Below, in pieces: positions 22,620 to 33,195 of a stretch of DNA of 64,000 nt. Source of the DNA: Rhodosorus marinus (taxonomy: Eukaryota > Rhodophyta > Stylonematophyceae > Stylonematales > Stylonemataceae); NCBI GenBank assembly GCA_029953675.1, contig JAMWBK010000005.1, positions 2,313,001-2,377,000 of the forward strand, in the 5' to 3' direction. Below the pieces are notes generated by a model. The model had not been told where the DNA came from and searched no databases. It worked only from the letters and a program-made list of their open reading frames with translations. The translations under genes were made by a program, and so were the position numbers. Numbering within the stretch: the first letter of the stretch is position 1; the number at the start of each line of letters is the position of its first letter.

Positions 22620-25600
22620 ATGATGCGTGGTGAGGTCTTTACCCGGAGACATGGGGGATCGGCTTTCCTTATTTTGCTCTCAATATGTACACTGATTTCG
22701 GGGCAAGGGATAGGACAACTTTCGATTAATTTTCAGAGTTCTAGCACAGGCAGCTGCTCTGCGGAGGTGCTCGGGGACTACGGACTACCTTATGCCGAGA
22801 AGACTAACGGATTTACTTACGGATGGCTGCAAGCATCTACACTAGAGCCCGTGGATGCTACTGCCAACGGGAGAGATAGAGGTGAGGCATCAGATGACAG
22901 CTGCTTGTTTAGAACCTTTATGCACATGCAGTACGGCGACTGCTGCTCGGATGAACCGAACGAAGGGCTACTCGAGGATATTGTATGGCGGATAGCGCTG
23001 CCGAATGGACAGTATAACGTGGATGTGCTGTGCGGTGAACCGACTAGTTTGAATTCGGTTCACGCAGTCACTGCCAACGGTATAACGATCATTGAACCGA
23101 CTGAACCCACGGCTTTGGTCCCTCAAGTTGAAGGCTCAGGACTGGTGTCGGTGTCGAATGAAGTTCTTACCCTGTCGGCGACAGGAGGCTCCAATACACT
23201 TCTCAGTCACATTTTGATTTCGACGAGTTCCGGAATGCAAGTAGGCTGCGTTCCGTTCCCGTCTGCGTTTGACGGCCAGAGCATCTCCGAGCTGGACTGC
23301 GACCAAGTGAGGGTCTCTGTTCCGTATGAGATTTCTTACGGGAGCGCGGATCAGGGCATGCTGAAGGACAGATCCGGGATGGGCACCGGTTTTACGATGG
23401 TGTTTCCGAGTTCAAAACAGTCACCGGCATATACAAGCGAGAACTTGATGGTGAAGGATAACGCTCTAGTTATTAAGAGCACTCCCGGGCGAATGAACTC
23501 CCCGCACTTCGACCACACGAATGCCCTCGGTGTGGGTCTTCCTCTACCTGACAATGACCTGAACATTACGGCACAGTTCAGATACCCAGATATCGAGAGC
23601 TCAAAGTGGGAAAGGGCATGCGTCTACTTCGGTATTAACGATCAAACTCATATAAGGCTGTGCTACATTTCAACAGGGGATGGCGGAAGGGTCTTCCTGC
23701 ACTACGTGAAAGATGATGTAAGGATTCTCAGGAGCTACAGGTGTGCTACCCTCACCGACCCGGAGAGGATCATTACCTTCAGAATAGAACTTTACTCGCT
23801 TGCAGACCAGGCCAGGTTCTTCTATCAAGTTGGCGGAGATGCTGAGGAGGTCAGCTTTAGAAACATCACCCTCGGGGCGGAGATGTTCAGCAAAGACGCC
23901 GCTGGGATAGACTTTACAGTCGGGACTAGGAGCTATGCAGGCGTTTTCGTCTCCCAGGCAATGCGAAAATACGGACAGCTTGCGTTCGAGCTGTTAAGCT
24001 TCAGAGTCACCCAGATTCCGCGGGAAAACGAGGGTGAAGGAGATGATGAACTCGAATTTGACACGTGGTATTTGGAAGGGCTGAGGAACCCCACCTCCGT
24101 TAGGTATGGGCCCGACGGGAAGCTCTACGTTGCGATGGTGGATGGGAGGATCGCCGTTGTCGAGCTAGATCATGACGCCAAAGAAGAATTGAGTCGGAGA
24201 ATCCTCCAGCCGCTCGGTAGTTGCTTGCTTCTCGGCTTGGAGTTCGATCCGGATTCCACTGCAGACAACGTTGTGTTGTGGTTAAGCCATTCCGACGCTT
24301 CACAAATCGGGGGTGCGGCGAATTCTGGAACGATAAGCAAGGTGTCTGGCCCAGACATGAGCATCATTGAGGACGTCATTATCGGCTTGCCTAGGGCATC
24401 TGCAAATCACGCCCCGAATCAGATCAGGTTTGGGCCGGACGGAAGACTGTTCATTGCTGTAGGCGGAAACACAGGGGGTGGAACCCCAAACGATCAAAAT
24501 TCAGATTTCGGATTTCGGCCGGAGCAGTGTCTGGCTGCTGCTCTGCTTGTCGCAGACGTGAAAGCTGAAGGCTTCGATGGGGACTGCACGCCAAAGCAGG
24601 ATCCAGCGCAGATGGATCTGACAGGCGTTGCGTGGGAGTGCGAGGAAGATATAGACTGCGATGTTAAAGTATACGTTACGGGCACCCGAAACCCTTACGA
24701 TTTTGAATTCTACAATGGACATATTTACATGACGGATAACGGATTGGGAGGAAAAGGAACAGCTCCGAAGTTACCAGACGACTATACTTTCGGGGACTCA
24801 TGCCATGGTCCCATTCTAGGAGACGAAATATTGGCCTTGGATCCTGGAAAGAGAGATGACCTACTCTTTGACGTGGTGGAAGGTGCTTACTACGGGCATC
24901 CAAACCCTGCGAGACGTGAATGCGTGTTTTTCGGTGGCAACCCAACGTCGGACCTCGACTATCCAATCCCAAAGTCTCCGGTTCAAGGCGGGGATCAGTA
25001 CTACATGCAGTTTGGAAAGTATCGAAGGGGTACGCAACCGGACCCAATGTTCACTTTGCCCATGATGAGCCTCGGGCGGAGTCGCTCTGCGAACGGAATC
25101 ATAGTCTACAGGTCAGATGTCTTCTGTGGCAAGCTGAAGGGTGACATATTGACAACGTTCTACTCCCAAGAGGACCAAGTTCGTCGAGTGGTACTCAACG
25201 ACGACGGGACGGAAGCTGTGCGAGATGAGACCTTGCCGTACACCACTGAAGCCACTGGCGCCGATCGGGAATTGCGAAATCCTCTTTGCATTGAGCAGGA
25301 CGGTTACGGAAACCTGTACATAGGAGAGTTCTTCGGAGCACGAGTGCGAGTTCTCGACCCTGTTGCAACGCAATGCTCGCAATCCCTCTCAAGCAGTAAT
25401 CGAAAAGCCCAAACACCACGCGGCCTAGAACACTCAGCTGCAATCGGAATAAACGCGCGTGTCCTTGCACTCGGGGGTGCTCGTGGTGGCGTCGCGACAG
25501 ATGAGGCTCATGCTTTCGACAGCTACAGAAATGAGTGGACGAGCCTCAGACTTCCGATAAAGAGATTTGCAGCTGGAGCAGTCCGCATGGGAAAACATGA

Positions 25601-26246
25601 CGTAGCGATCTTGGGCGGCATCGACGAATCAGGTTCAATTGTAGATTCATTTCACGTCCTTGGGATGGAAGATATGAAACTACGAAACTCTGACTATCGA
25701 CTACCTGCGGCTCGGGCGCATTCCTGTGTTGTTGACCTCAGCGATGAGTTCCTTCTCGTTGGTGGAATCGACCGAGACGGGGCGGCGACCTCTACCGTCT
25801 TCCAGTTCAACAAGAGAACTGGGAATTGGCGCCAAGCCTCACCCTTGGCTATTGGACGGTATGGCGCATCGGCAATTGCGATTGGCAAGGAGATCCTTGT
25901 GTGTGGGGGTATTTCTGCTCGGGGAGAAGAAACGAGGACCTGCGAGATTTTTGACGGCGCAAGCTGGAGGATGGCAGGGGAAATGAACCACGCGAGAGCC
26001 TTCGCAGGGGCTGTTTCAGTGAGCGGAAGAGCAGTCATCAAAGGCGGTCAGAGTGGAGAGTCTTGTATCTACAATACAGTCGAGGAGTATGATCTCAAGA
26101 AAAACACTTGGAAGGAGTTGAAACCACTCAACGCCGCCAGGAGTGCAGCAGCTGTTGTTCGAGCTGGTTCCAGCACCATCCTTATGGGTGGAAGAACTAA
26201 CGGAGTAGGAGCTCAAGAATTCGGCGAAATTTTGCACTACATGTAA
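22620..26246 (+). CDS. secreted four-module protein: malectin-like, ConA-like, sorbosone-dehydrogenase-like, Kelch
   Basis: One intronless frame of 1208 aa. Residues 1-29 form a signal peptide (hydrophobic FLILLSICTLISG). Residues ~33-205 look malectin-like: SINFQSS, a DYG...Y segment, YGW and a D-R-G stretch. Residues ~230-465 resemble a laminin-G/ConA-like DUF1349 module. Residues ~475-925 form a beta-propeller like glucose/sorbosone dehydrogenases, with repeated RxGPDG(K/R)LY/LF strands, a GTRNPYDFEF motif and YGNLYIGEFFGARV. Residues ~930-1208 carry about six Kelch-type blades with paired GG after hydrophobic strands (VLALGGARGG, VAILGGIDE, LLVGGIDRDG, LVCGGISARG, VIKGGQSGE, ILMGGRTNG). 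A secreted or wall-attached, carbohydrate-facing role is inferred; the enzyme activity is unproven. The lack of introns contrasts with most neighbours. Confidence 0.85.
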   Translation: MMRGEVFTRRHGGSAFLILLSICTLISGQGIGQLSINFQSSSTGSCSAEVLGDYGLPYAEKTNGFTYGWLQASTLEPVDATANGRDRGEASDDSCLFRTFMHMQYGDCCSDEPNEGLLEDIVWRIALPNGQYNVDVLCGEPTSLNSVHAVTANGITIIEPTEPTALVPQVEGSGLVSVSNEVLTLSATGGSNTLLSHILISTSSGMQVGCVPFPSAFDGQSISELDCDQVRVSVPYEISYGSADQGMLKDRSGMGTGFTMVFPSSKQSPAYTSENLMVKDNALVIKSTPGRMNSPHFDHTNALGVGLPLPDNDLNITAQFRYPDIESSKWERACVYFGINDQTHIRLCYISTGDGGRVFLHYVKDDVRILRSYRCATLTDPERIITFRIELYSLADQARFFYQVGGDAEEVSFRNITLGAEMFSKDAAGIDFTVGTRSYAGVFVSQAMRKYGQLAFELLSFRVTQIPRENEGEGDDELEFDTWYLEGLRNPTSVRYGPDGKLYVAMVDGRIAVVELDHDAKEELSRRILQPLGSCLLLGLEFDPDSTADNVVLWLSHSDASQIGGAANSGTISKVSGPDMSIIEDVIIGLPRASANHAPNQIRFGPDGRLFIAVGGNTGGGTPNDQNSDFGFRPEQCLAAALLVADVKAEGFDGDCTPKQDPAQMDLTGVAWECEEDIDCDVKVYVTGTRNPYDFEFYNGHIYMTDNGLGGKGTAPKLPDDYTFGDSCHGPILGDEILALDPGKRDDLLFDVVEGAYYGHPNPARRECVFFGGNPTSDLDYPIPKSPVQGGDQYYMQFGKYRRGTQPDPMFTLPMMSLGRSRSANGIIVYRSDVFCGKLKGDILTTFYSQEDQVRRVVLNDDGTEAVRDETLPYTTEATGADRELRNPLCIEQDGYGNLYIGEFFGARVRVLDPVATQCSQSLSSSNRKAQTPRGLEHSAAIGINARVLALGGARGGVATDEAHAFDSYRNEWTSLRLPIKRFAAGAVRMGKHDVAILGGIDESGSIVDSFHVLGMEDMKLRNSDYRLPAARAHSCVVDLSDEFLLVGGIDRDGAATSTVFQFNKRTGNWRQASPLAIGRYGASAIAIGKEILVCGGISARGEETRTCEIFDGASWRMAGEMNHARAFAGAVSVSGRAVIKGGQSGESCIYNTVEEYDLKKNTWKELKPLNAARSAAAVVRAGSSTILMGGRTNGVGAQEFGEILHYM

Positions 26247-26667
26247 ATGTCATTGTCCTCATGCGTTTGTTCTGGGGAGGCATTCGCGCAAGCTTTGCAG
26301 GAGTATCTGGTTGACTGTAAATAGCATGATAGCAACTGAAGAGGAATTCGGATGGAGAAGACCAATAATAAAGTTCGTGTCTTCCCTGTAAGCCATTGGA
26401 ATGCGCACATAGAATCCGTGATCCTCATGATCCAACATTGAAGCCATTTGAATATGAATGCTCGACAACATAGAATGTCAAGGATCCAAGTTTTCGAATA
26501 CGACGGTTAAGGTTCCTCTCATTGCATTAAAACCCTCATAGCTCTAGGCCGAGCTTGGTTTCTTAACAAGCAAATGTTGCTATTAACACGGCAAAAATAC
26601 CAAGGAGAGGTTGTACGCCCTTCTGATAGACTATAAATGTTGCTATTGATTGGCACGTTGGGTGGGG
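26247..26667. other. 3' flank and spacer
   Basis: No gene is seen between the multidomain gene and the tRNA. Confidence 0.5.
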
Positions 26668-26747
26668 GGACAGATGGCCGAGTGGTCTAAGGCGCTGGTT
26701 TTAGGCACCAGTCCGCAAGGGCGTGGGTTCGAATCCCACTCTGTTCA
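26668..26747 (+). tRNA. tRNA-Leu (anticodon UAG)
   Basis: A full cloverleaf folds. The acceptor GGACAGA pairs with TCTGTTC (one G-U) and has discriminator A at 26747. The D arm starts TGGCCGAGTGG; the anticodon stem CTGGT/ACCAG encloses loop TTTAGGC, anticodon TAG, reading CUA. A short variable arm (CCGCAAGGG) and T arm GTGGG-TTCGAAT-CCCAC follow. CCA is not encoded and there is no intron, as expected for a nuclear tRNA gene. The A and B boxes are internal. Confidence 0.95.
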
Positions 26748-28152
26748 GCATTTTGCTGGTGGACGATGGTGTCATCGCAGATTGGGATTTGGTCCTTGAG
26801 CTCGTGACCTGGAGCTTTTGCTCCTTTGCAGGTGACCTCTTCATGTTTACAGGAATTGGAACTCATATATATCATGCGTGACCAAAAACATCGCCTTCAG
26901 ATATAAAGGCTTTGGTTTGGTTGAGGCACTTCCTAGTCAGCGCATGACCATGGCCCATTTCAACTTTTCAGACTCCGATTATCTGTGGATCATTGCCCTT
27001 TTCTTTGGCAGCGAACGACTAACCGCTGAAGCGTCAATTAGACTGTGCCGCTCGAGCTCCACGAACCGAGTCGGACCTGGTTTCGTACACACAATGAATC
27101 CAAGGGAACGTCTTCGATATCGCTTCATGGTGCCTCCCATAAAGGCACTTTCATGCTGTTCCGTGACATAATATTGTTACTAATAGGGTCCCCCATCATA
27201 TACGGCGATGCTTAGAGAGGGGGGTTAGCCAGTTCAGTCAAGCATCTCTAATGATTGCTGGTACGATTGTTGGCAGGTTTCACGCAGTTCCCATGGCTCA
27301 CCAGCTCACATTGTTTTACATAAACTACCAAATACGACGGTGTTGCCGGTGGGGATATGAATGCCAATTCATTTCTATTGTGGGCGCCAAAAACGATGCG
27401 ATTTTAGGTGTGTTCCCCGTTCAAAGTCCGATCCTGAATTTGACTAGAAAAAACGAAATGATGGTTGCAGCGGCACTGTATATGGCTTTGTTCGCTTTTC
27501 CCGCGGATCAGCAGAGGGATGCTACATTTTGCACGGATCCGAATCTGACTCCGCTCAATCGCAGGGGCCGGATAATTGATTGCATTACAGAGAAGGTAAG
27601 TCTATGATATTAGGACATCAAATTGCTGCTGTGCATGTTACGTTGATTGCAATCAACGGGGCAAATCGTATTGAGCACCAGTTCTTGCAGCCCATGCAGG
27701 GGTTGAGAGACGCATCGTGCTGCGCATATTTTTCGCTTTCAACCTGGTCGAGGAGTGAAGGATGGCGATGAGCTTGCAACTTAAATGAATAACAAGCCCC
27801 CACTAGCGGGGAGAAAGGCTCTCGGGTAAGCTTGATGGGAACTATGTCCGGCCGGATCCTCATGAGCGGATATGCTTATTCTATTCCGCTGAAACTTGTG
27901 TTTGGCGACGGGGTTGACTGGTGCAGGAGTCATTATGGCGCAGTTCAACGCAACCCGGATACCAGGCGAGACGGGCACAGCTTCCATACGGCGACAAACC
28001 AGGATTCTCGCCGAAGCCATGACAGCTATTTCAGATTGCGAAAACGAGCAGCATCTCAGGATCTGGGTGCGGATTTAGGTCAACTGGGAAATAGCGTTCG
28101 ACAGTAGGGAGGATCCAGCCCCACTGATGGGATTTTTTGTCGATTTTGCCAG
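26748..28152 (+). other. 5' region of the CLC gene; unassigned coding-like segments
   Basis: A 45-codon stretch from ATG 27461 to 27595 starts MVAAALYMALFAFPAD and ends exactly at a strong 5' splice site (AAG|GTAAGT), so it may be a first exon of some transcript. An open stretch at about 27930-28100 on the plus strand could contain the missing N-terminal exon of the CLC gene. I could not join either in phase to the first assured CLC exon. Confidence 0.35.
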
Positions 28153-31100
28153 GAGCGGTGCGGGCCGGAGACTTCAAAGTGATCGATTTCATTAACGCGC
28201 CCAAGAGGGCCTCTGTTGTGGAAATCGAGCAAAAGCAACCCCATGGTAGAAACTTTTGGGTCTACTACCTAATTCTTCTACTCGTCGGAATCGGTTGGGT
28301 CTACCATTCCTGCTGCAGAGAAATGCCCTGCGGGCGGGACTCGTATCTCAGACTTGACGGTGTTTCTTTTCGCATCAGGAACTGGGACCATAGCTATGGT
28401 TATGGATCTCTCAGTAACTTACCTGGAGTCTCTCAGATATGGCATTTGCATACGATCACCTCTCCTCAGTAAGGAGATATGCTGCGACGGTTAGTGCGAT
28501 ATGAAACCTCAATTCTTTCGGAGGCAAAGTTGCAAACTCTCGCTTCCTTGTATGCGCGTAGGAAGCCGCTCACTTGGCAACTGTGCCGGGTTTGTGGAGT
28601 GGAGGACGCTCGTGTCGGGCGCTTTCAATCTTGATACCAAGATGAATTTGCCGTTTCTCGGCTTCCTCATCCCATTGCTGGTAGCGATTGGGTATGTTTG
28701 CTGCTCTGCGTACCTAGTCCAAAGATTTGCTCCCTACGCTGCCGGCAGTGGACTCTCAGAGGTTAGCGGAGCCGTTTGTCGCAAAATGTGCCCGCCCAGG
28801 GGACGTCCCTAGCGAGGTTCCGTTATCTAATCAAGAGTCTATCCAAACGTTTCCGGGTCTTGGGAACGACTAAAACACATAGGTGAAAGCCGTGCTTAAC
28901 GGAACGGTGATGAGCGGATTCTTGAGCGGATGGACGCTGATTATAAAAGTTGTGGGCCTCGGTCTCTCCGTTGCGAGCGGACTGAATGCTGGCAAGGAAG
29001 GTCCCTTTGTTCACTTGTCCAGCTGCCTCGCGTTCACGATTGCGAGGCTATTTAAGAGGTTTAGGTAGGAATCGACCTGCTTGAAGATGATGAACCCAAT
29101 CCAGGGCTCCCTGGCCAGAGGATTTCTAAGGAATCATCTTTCAATGCTGACAGAGAGGATGAGGCTTTGTTGAGAGAAGTGCTTACATGCGCATGCGCAG
29201 CTGGAGTTGCGGTTGCTTTCGCCGCACCGATTGGAGGAGTTTTGTTCGCTTTGGAGGAGGTTAGCTTGGACATGAGCGAGTCCTATTTCACTATTCCAGA
29301 CCATCCTTTTGAACTATTGGCTCCTTTCCTATGTTCAGAGCTCTTCCTACTATGCGAGTAGAGTTTTGTGGCGCTCTTTTTTTTGTGCTGCAGTAGCAAC
29401 GCTCGTTCTAATGCGGACCAACCCCTTCTTCGATGGGAAACTGGTTCTCTTTGAGGTTCAGTATGACTTGCATTGGTTTTGGTTTGAAATCATCGGTTTC
29501 GCGTTGATCGGAGCTATCGGCGGACTTGTGGTGAGCCAGGGCGACATTCACATGTTGCAATCCCGCGGTGTGCAACCATTGCTGAGCCGCTCTTGCTCGA
29601 CTCTGTGTATGGTTCATCAGGGTCACCTGTTTACGGTCTTGAATATCCACTACCAGAAACTTAAAGCTAAGTGGACGTTTCTGGACAGCCATGCGATCCT
29701 CGAAGTGTTTGTGGTTATTGTGATTACGCATATTGCCAACCACCCGATCTGGTTTCTGAAGATGAGCAACAATCAGATTCTAAAAAGGTAAACCCTCCCT
29801 GTCTCAGATGACTGTCCGAGAGTCGGAGAGACGGAATCTACGTTGGTATTGAATCGTATTTTTGGCTTGCTTGCACCTTCGTGTTCAGTTTGTTCACCAG
29901 CTGCCAGAATATTGCCCTGGACGGTGACTCAGACTCCTTTAGGGTAACGAAACTGCTGTGTGACCCAAGAAGCAACGGAGAATTGATCAAGGTTTTGTCC
30001 GTATCAGTTTTGAACAAGTTCCTCCTGACCCTCATTACATTTGGCGTGAAGGTCCCAGCTGGTGAGAGAAAAACTGAGCGAGCGCTCGTCTTGTGAAAAG
30101 CCTGAAGCCTCATGCATAGACAACAAGGACTTAGGGAACCAGTGCCATTGCGCAGGTCTATTCATTCCTTCTTTGACTCTTGGAGCGTCTGTGGGAAGGC
30201 TCGGAGGGACTTTCATTCAACACCTCACGGACGCTTATCCGAATTGGCGTCTGTTCCGAGAGTGCGACTCGACTTCGGCGTGCGTGGATGGTGCCATCTA
30301 CGCTATTGTTGGCGCTGCAGCTGTAGGATAGGACCTTTTGGAAATCCGATCTTGCGCCTCTCTTGAGGATTATTAACCGGTCGTCCGCTCTACCCCACAG
30401 GTTCTTGCTGGGGTAACGCAAGTCTCTCTTTCGCTTTGCGTGGTCATGATCGAGTTAACGGGAGGGCTTTCGCATCTTCTGCCCGTGGTTGTCGCTGTGC
30501 TTTCAGCCAAGATGGTGACAAATCTGTTCGGGTCGCCGAGCATATATGACAGCATCGTTCATGTCAATCGGTATCCATACCTAGATGTCAACATTGACCT
30601 GGACATACGGAAGGCCTCAGAATTTGAGCTCAGGGCCAAGGATATCATGCGGACAAACCTTCACGTGAGCAACGAGAGCAAAATCACCGTTTAGTAGCCT
30701 TAAACCCGTCAATCCTAACGATGGCGCTCCACGTGAAACAGGTGATAAAAGCGTCAGGGACGCGACTGGTCGAACTCGAGGAAATGCTTGCTTGCCTAAC
30801 GTTCAACGGGTTTCCGGTGGTAGATAATTTAGTGGACAAGAGGCTCGTGGGGTACCTTTCTCGAACGGAACTGATTGTGAGTTTCACTTTGCCCACAACA
30901 AGAATTGATTGACAAGGCCTACGCTGTTAGCTGAACGCAGGCTTTCTGGACATAGAGAGCGGTTTCAATAGCTCAAGAGCAGTCGTCAAGCCCTGCGAGC
31001 ATAGTCTCGCTTGTTCCAGACGAGACCACGCTTGATAGTCAACTGATCGAGATAGCGGAACAAGGAAGTCCGAAAGTCCTCAACTTCAGCAAGTATTTAG

Positions 31101-31374
31101 ATTCTTACGTTCCTCTCGTGTTTGAGGACACATCTGTGTTCCAGGTCAGTACACTTTCCAACTCGAACAAAGCAAAGAAGCTACTGCATATCCTGAAACC
31201 CGGCTCGGTCATTGTGCTCAGGTCTATGGTCTATTCTGCAAGCTTGGAATTCGCTATTGCTGTGTGCAAACAGGCGGCAAGCTGCGCGGAGTCATTTCAA
31301 AGAAGGACATGATTGCATATCTCGATGTGAGCGAAGGTACGCGAGAACTGCTCACTCAGAAAAAGACCAATTGA
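28153..31374 (+). CDS. CLC-family chloride/proton exchanger (5' end incomplete)
   Basis: Thirteen exons can be joined in phase: 28153-28293, 28379-28468, 28562-28761, 28883-29064, 29121-29259, 29339-29530, 29621-29787, 29889-30061, 30156-30322, 30401-30688, 30742-30876, 30956-31144 and 31222-31374, giving ~738 codons; at least one 5' exon is missing because the first is entered in phase 1. Hallmarks run in order: [31 protein letters not shown] with the gating Glu, [12 protein letters not shown] with the proton Glu, [16 protein letters not shown], and two C-terminal CBS domains ([17 protein letters not shown]...GVISKKDM). The two glutamates point to an exchanger of the intracellular CLC-3/4/5 type acting in endomembranes. 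The usual GSGIP is GSGLS here. The 56-nt intron 29065-29120 is the least certain junction. Confidence 0.88.
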
Positions 31375-31775
31375 AATGTTCATGCCGGTGCTGAGATATG
31401 ACGATGTCGGGTCACTCGCTCTGCTTCAAACAGAAATTGTACAGAACTACTTCGTCTGAGCGTGATCGGTAATATTGATGTGGCTGGAGTCAAAATTGGT
31501 TTTCTTTTTTGTAAGATATTCTTTTTTTATTGAAATCTGAAACTATCTTTCGAGGAGCAGTTGGTTCCTTCATGCTCGTCGGCCAGTGGTGGAGGGGTCT
31601 CCACTTTTTCCGCCTCGGAAGAACCATTGGCGGCTTTTCTATTTAATCACGATAGAATCTTCGAACGGTAACTTATATACATACTAAGTTGTAAACGACC
31701 CGTCAAGCGAAACACAGCGGCTGGACTTTCCGCCGTCCGATGCTGGCCTTCAGACGGGCATAGCATATGTTCCCA
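31375..31775. other. convergent 3' intergenic spacer
   Basis: This lies between the tails of the CLC (+) and ARMC1-like (-) genes and presumably holds both 3' UTRs. No coding frame is seen. Confidence 0.5.
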
Positions 31776-33195
31776 TTAGCCCACATCAAACGATGAGCAC
31801 GCGCTTCCGCGAATCGAGGTCGGTGCCCCCAAAAAACCAAAAAAAGCCTGCTGACTTCCGTCTCCGACCCGGTCGATTCCTGTTTTAGTGACGCAGATCA
31901 CCAGAATCCCCAACCAGAGCCAGTGAAACCCTGCCCGGAGCCAGTCGTTCGTGAGCCACTCGTCGAGAAGTCCAGAGAAGTTCATGTCACTCAACTTACC
32001 CTTCCAATTCGACCCAACATACGCTCAGAACGGGCCCTTTCCCTTTCTGCTTGTCGACGTTCCTGTTCCAGCCTCTCCGCAAGTGAAGAGTAACCTTGGT
32101 GGGATACTGCCGTTCTTTTTGCTTTCTCAAGATTCTTTCTATATCTCGCTCGTTCCTCGTCGACATAGCCCTCCTGTTGTTCAACGATGTTCGGATCTGC
32201 ACTGTTTTCTTCATCTTCGTTCTCCTTCTCTTCCAGAAGAACCTCAACCTCTTTCCTGTTTAGCACACGTAGGGAGGGGGTTTCGGAAACGTGAATCGAC
32301 GCAAAACAAGTCAAGCAGAGCCCAAGAACGCGCGCTGCTTGCACCGAGGTTCTCCTTGAAGGTTGTACTCACCCAGAAATCTGCCTAACGATTTCAGCAA
32401 TATCGTCGGCAGAAACTTTTGCGAAAATGATAACCACTTCTGCTCCCATCTCATACGAAGCGGATACGATGCCTTTCGTACGAATTAAGCGGTGCTCAAA
32501 TTCATTGAGAAACCCAGCATCAGAGAGGCCCGGCACGTGAATTCGAACGTTTACAGGTTCCTTCAAAACCGCGTAGTCCTTATCAGAGACTCCTTTGCCC
32601 AAATCTTCGCGCAGTCCAGCTCGTCTAAATGATGATAGCGGATAACCACATCAAAACGAAATCACAAGCTCTCAGGACTCCTTCTGACTGCTCCAGGGAG
32701 AAAGTTCATACCAAGGGTTCCAGAAGAACTTACAATTCAAGATCTGCTAGTTCCTCCATCTCGTCACGCTCATGGTCACCGAGTACCCTCCTCATGATTC
32801 CCAAGGCGTCGCGACGGACAGAATCATCTTTGTCCGTGTCGGCCACGAGGTCGTGCAAGTTATCCCAAATAGTGAAATCGTTCCGGAGAATTTCTCGGTT
32901 GTCTGCGTGAGAGGCGAGAAGAATAACCGCGCCCACCGCAATCTGGCAGACGCTGACATCTTCCGAGGCTATGAACGTCGATAACGCGGACATGCACCTT
33001 GCGGATGGACGAAACAATACAGAATATATAAAAACCCAAAATAATTAGAGTTCTGAGCGGTTCCAGCGCAAAGAGTGAACTCGTGTACGATGCATACCCT
33101 TCATCTCTAGCAATAATCGGCTGGTTATCCTTGTCTGCTGCTAGCGACCTGAGCTGCACGGCAACTGTCTTCAAACTAGCTGCATCTACCGACAT
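31776..33195 (-). CDS. ARMC1-like protein (armadillo plus HMA-like domain) with coiled coil and membrane tail
   Basis: Five exons join in phase: 33195-33098, 32997-32734, 32624-32373, 32255-32000 and 31958-31776, giving 350 aa. Residues 1-120 match the N-terminus of ARMC1: VAVQLRSLAADKDNQP followed by DEGCMSALSTFI and ASHADNREIL, an ARM-type repeat. Residues ~140-204 are the family's HMA-like ferredoxin fold without the metal Cys pair (VNVRIHVPGLSDAGF, then IRTKGIVSASYEMG). A charged helical stretch (205-290) follows, then a hydrophobic segment (~298-315, WLWLGILVICV). In animals ARMC1 works in mitochondrial distribution and contacts; here that is inference. The last intron is only 41 nt and is the weakest junction. 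Human ARMC1 is 282 aa, so the C-terminal extension is longer. Confidence 0.75.
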
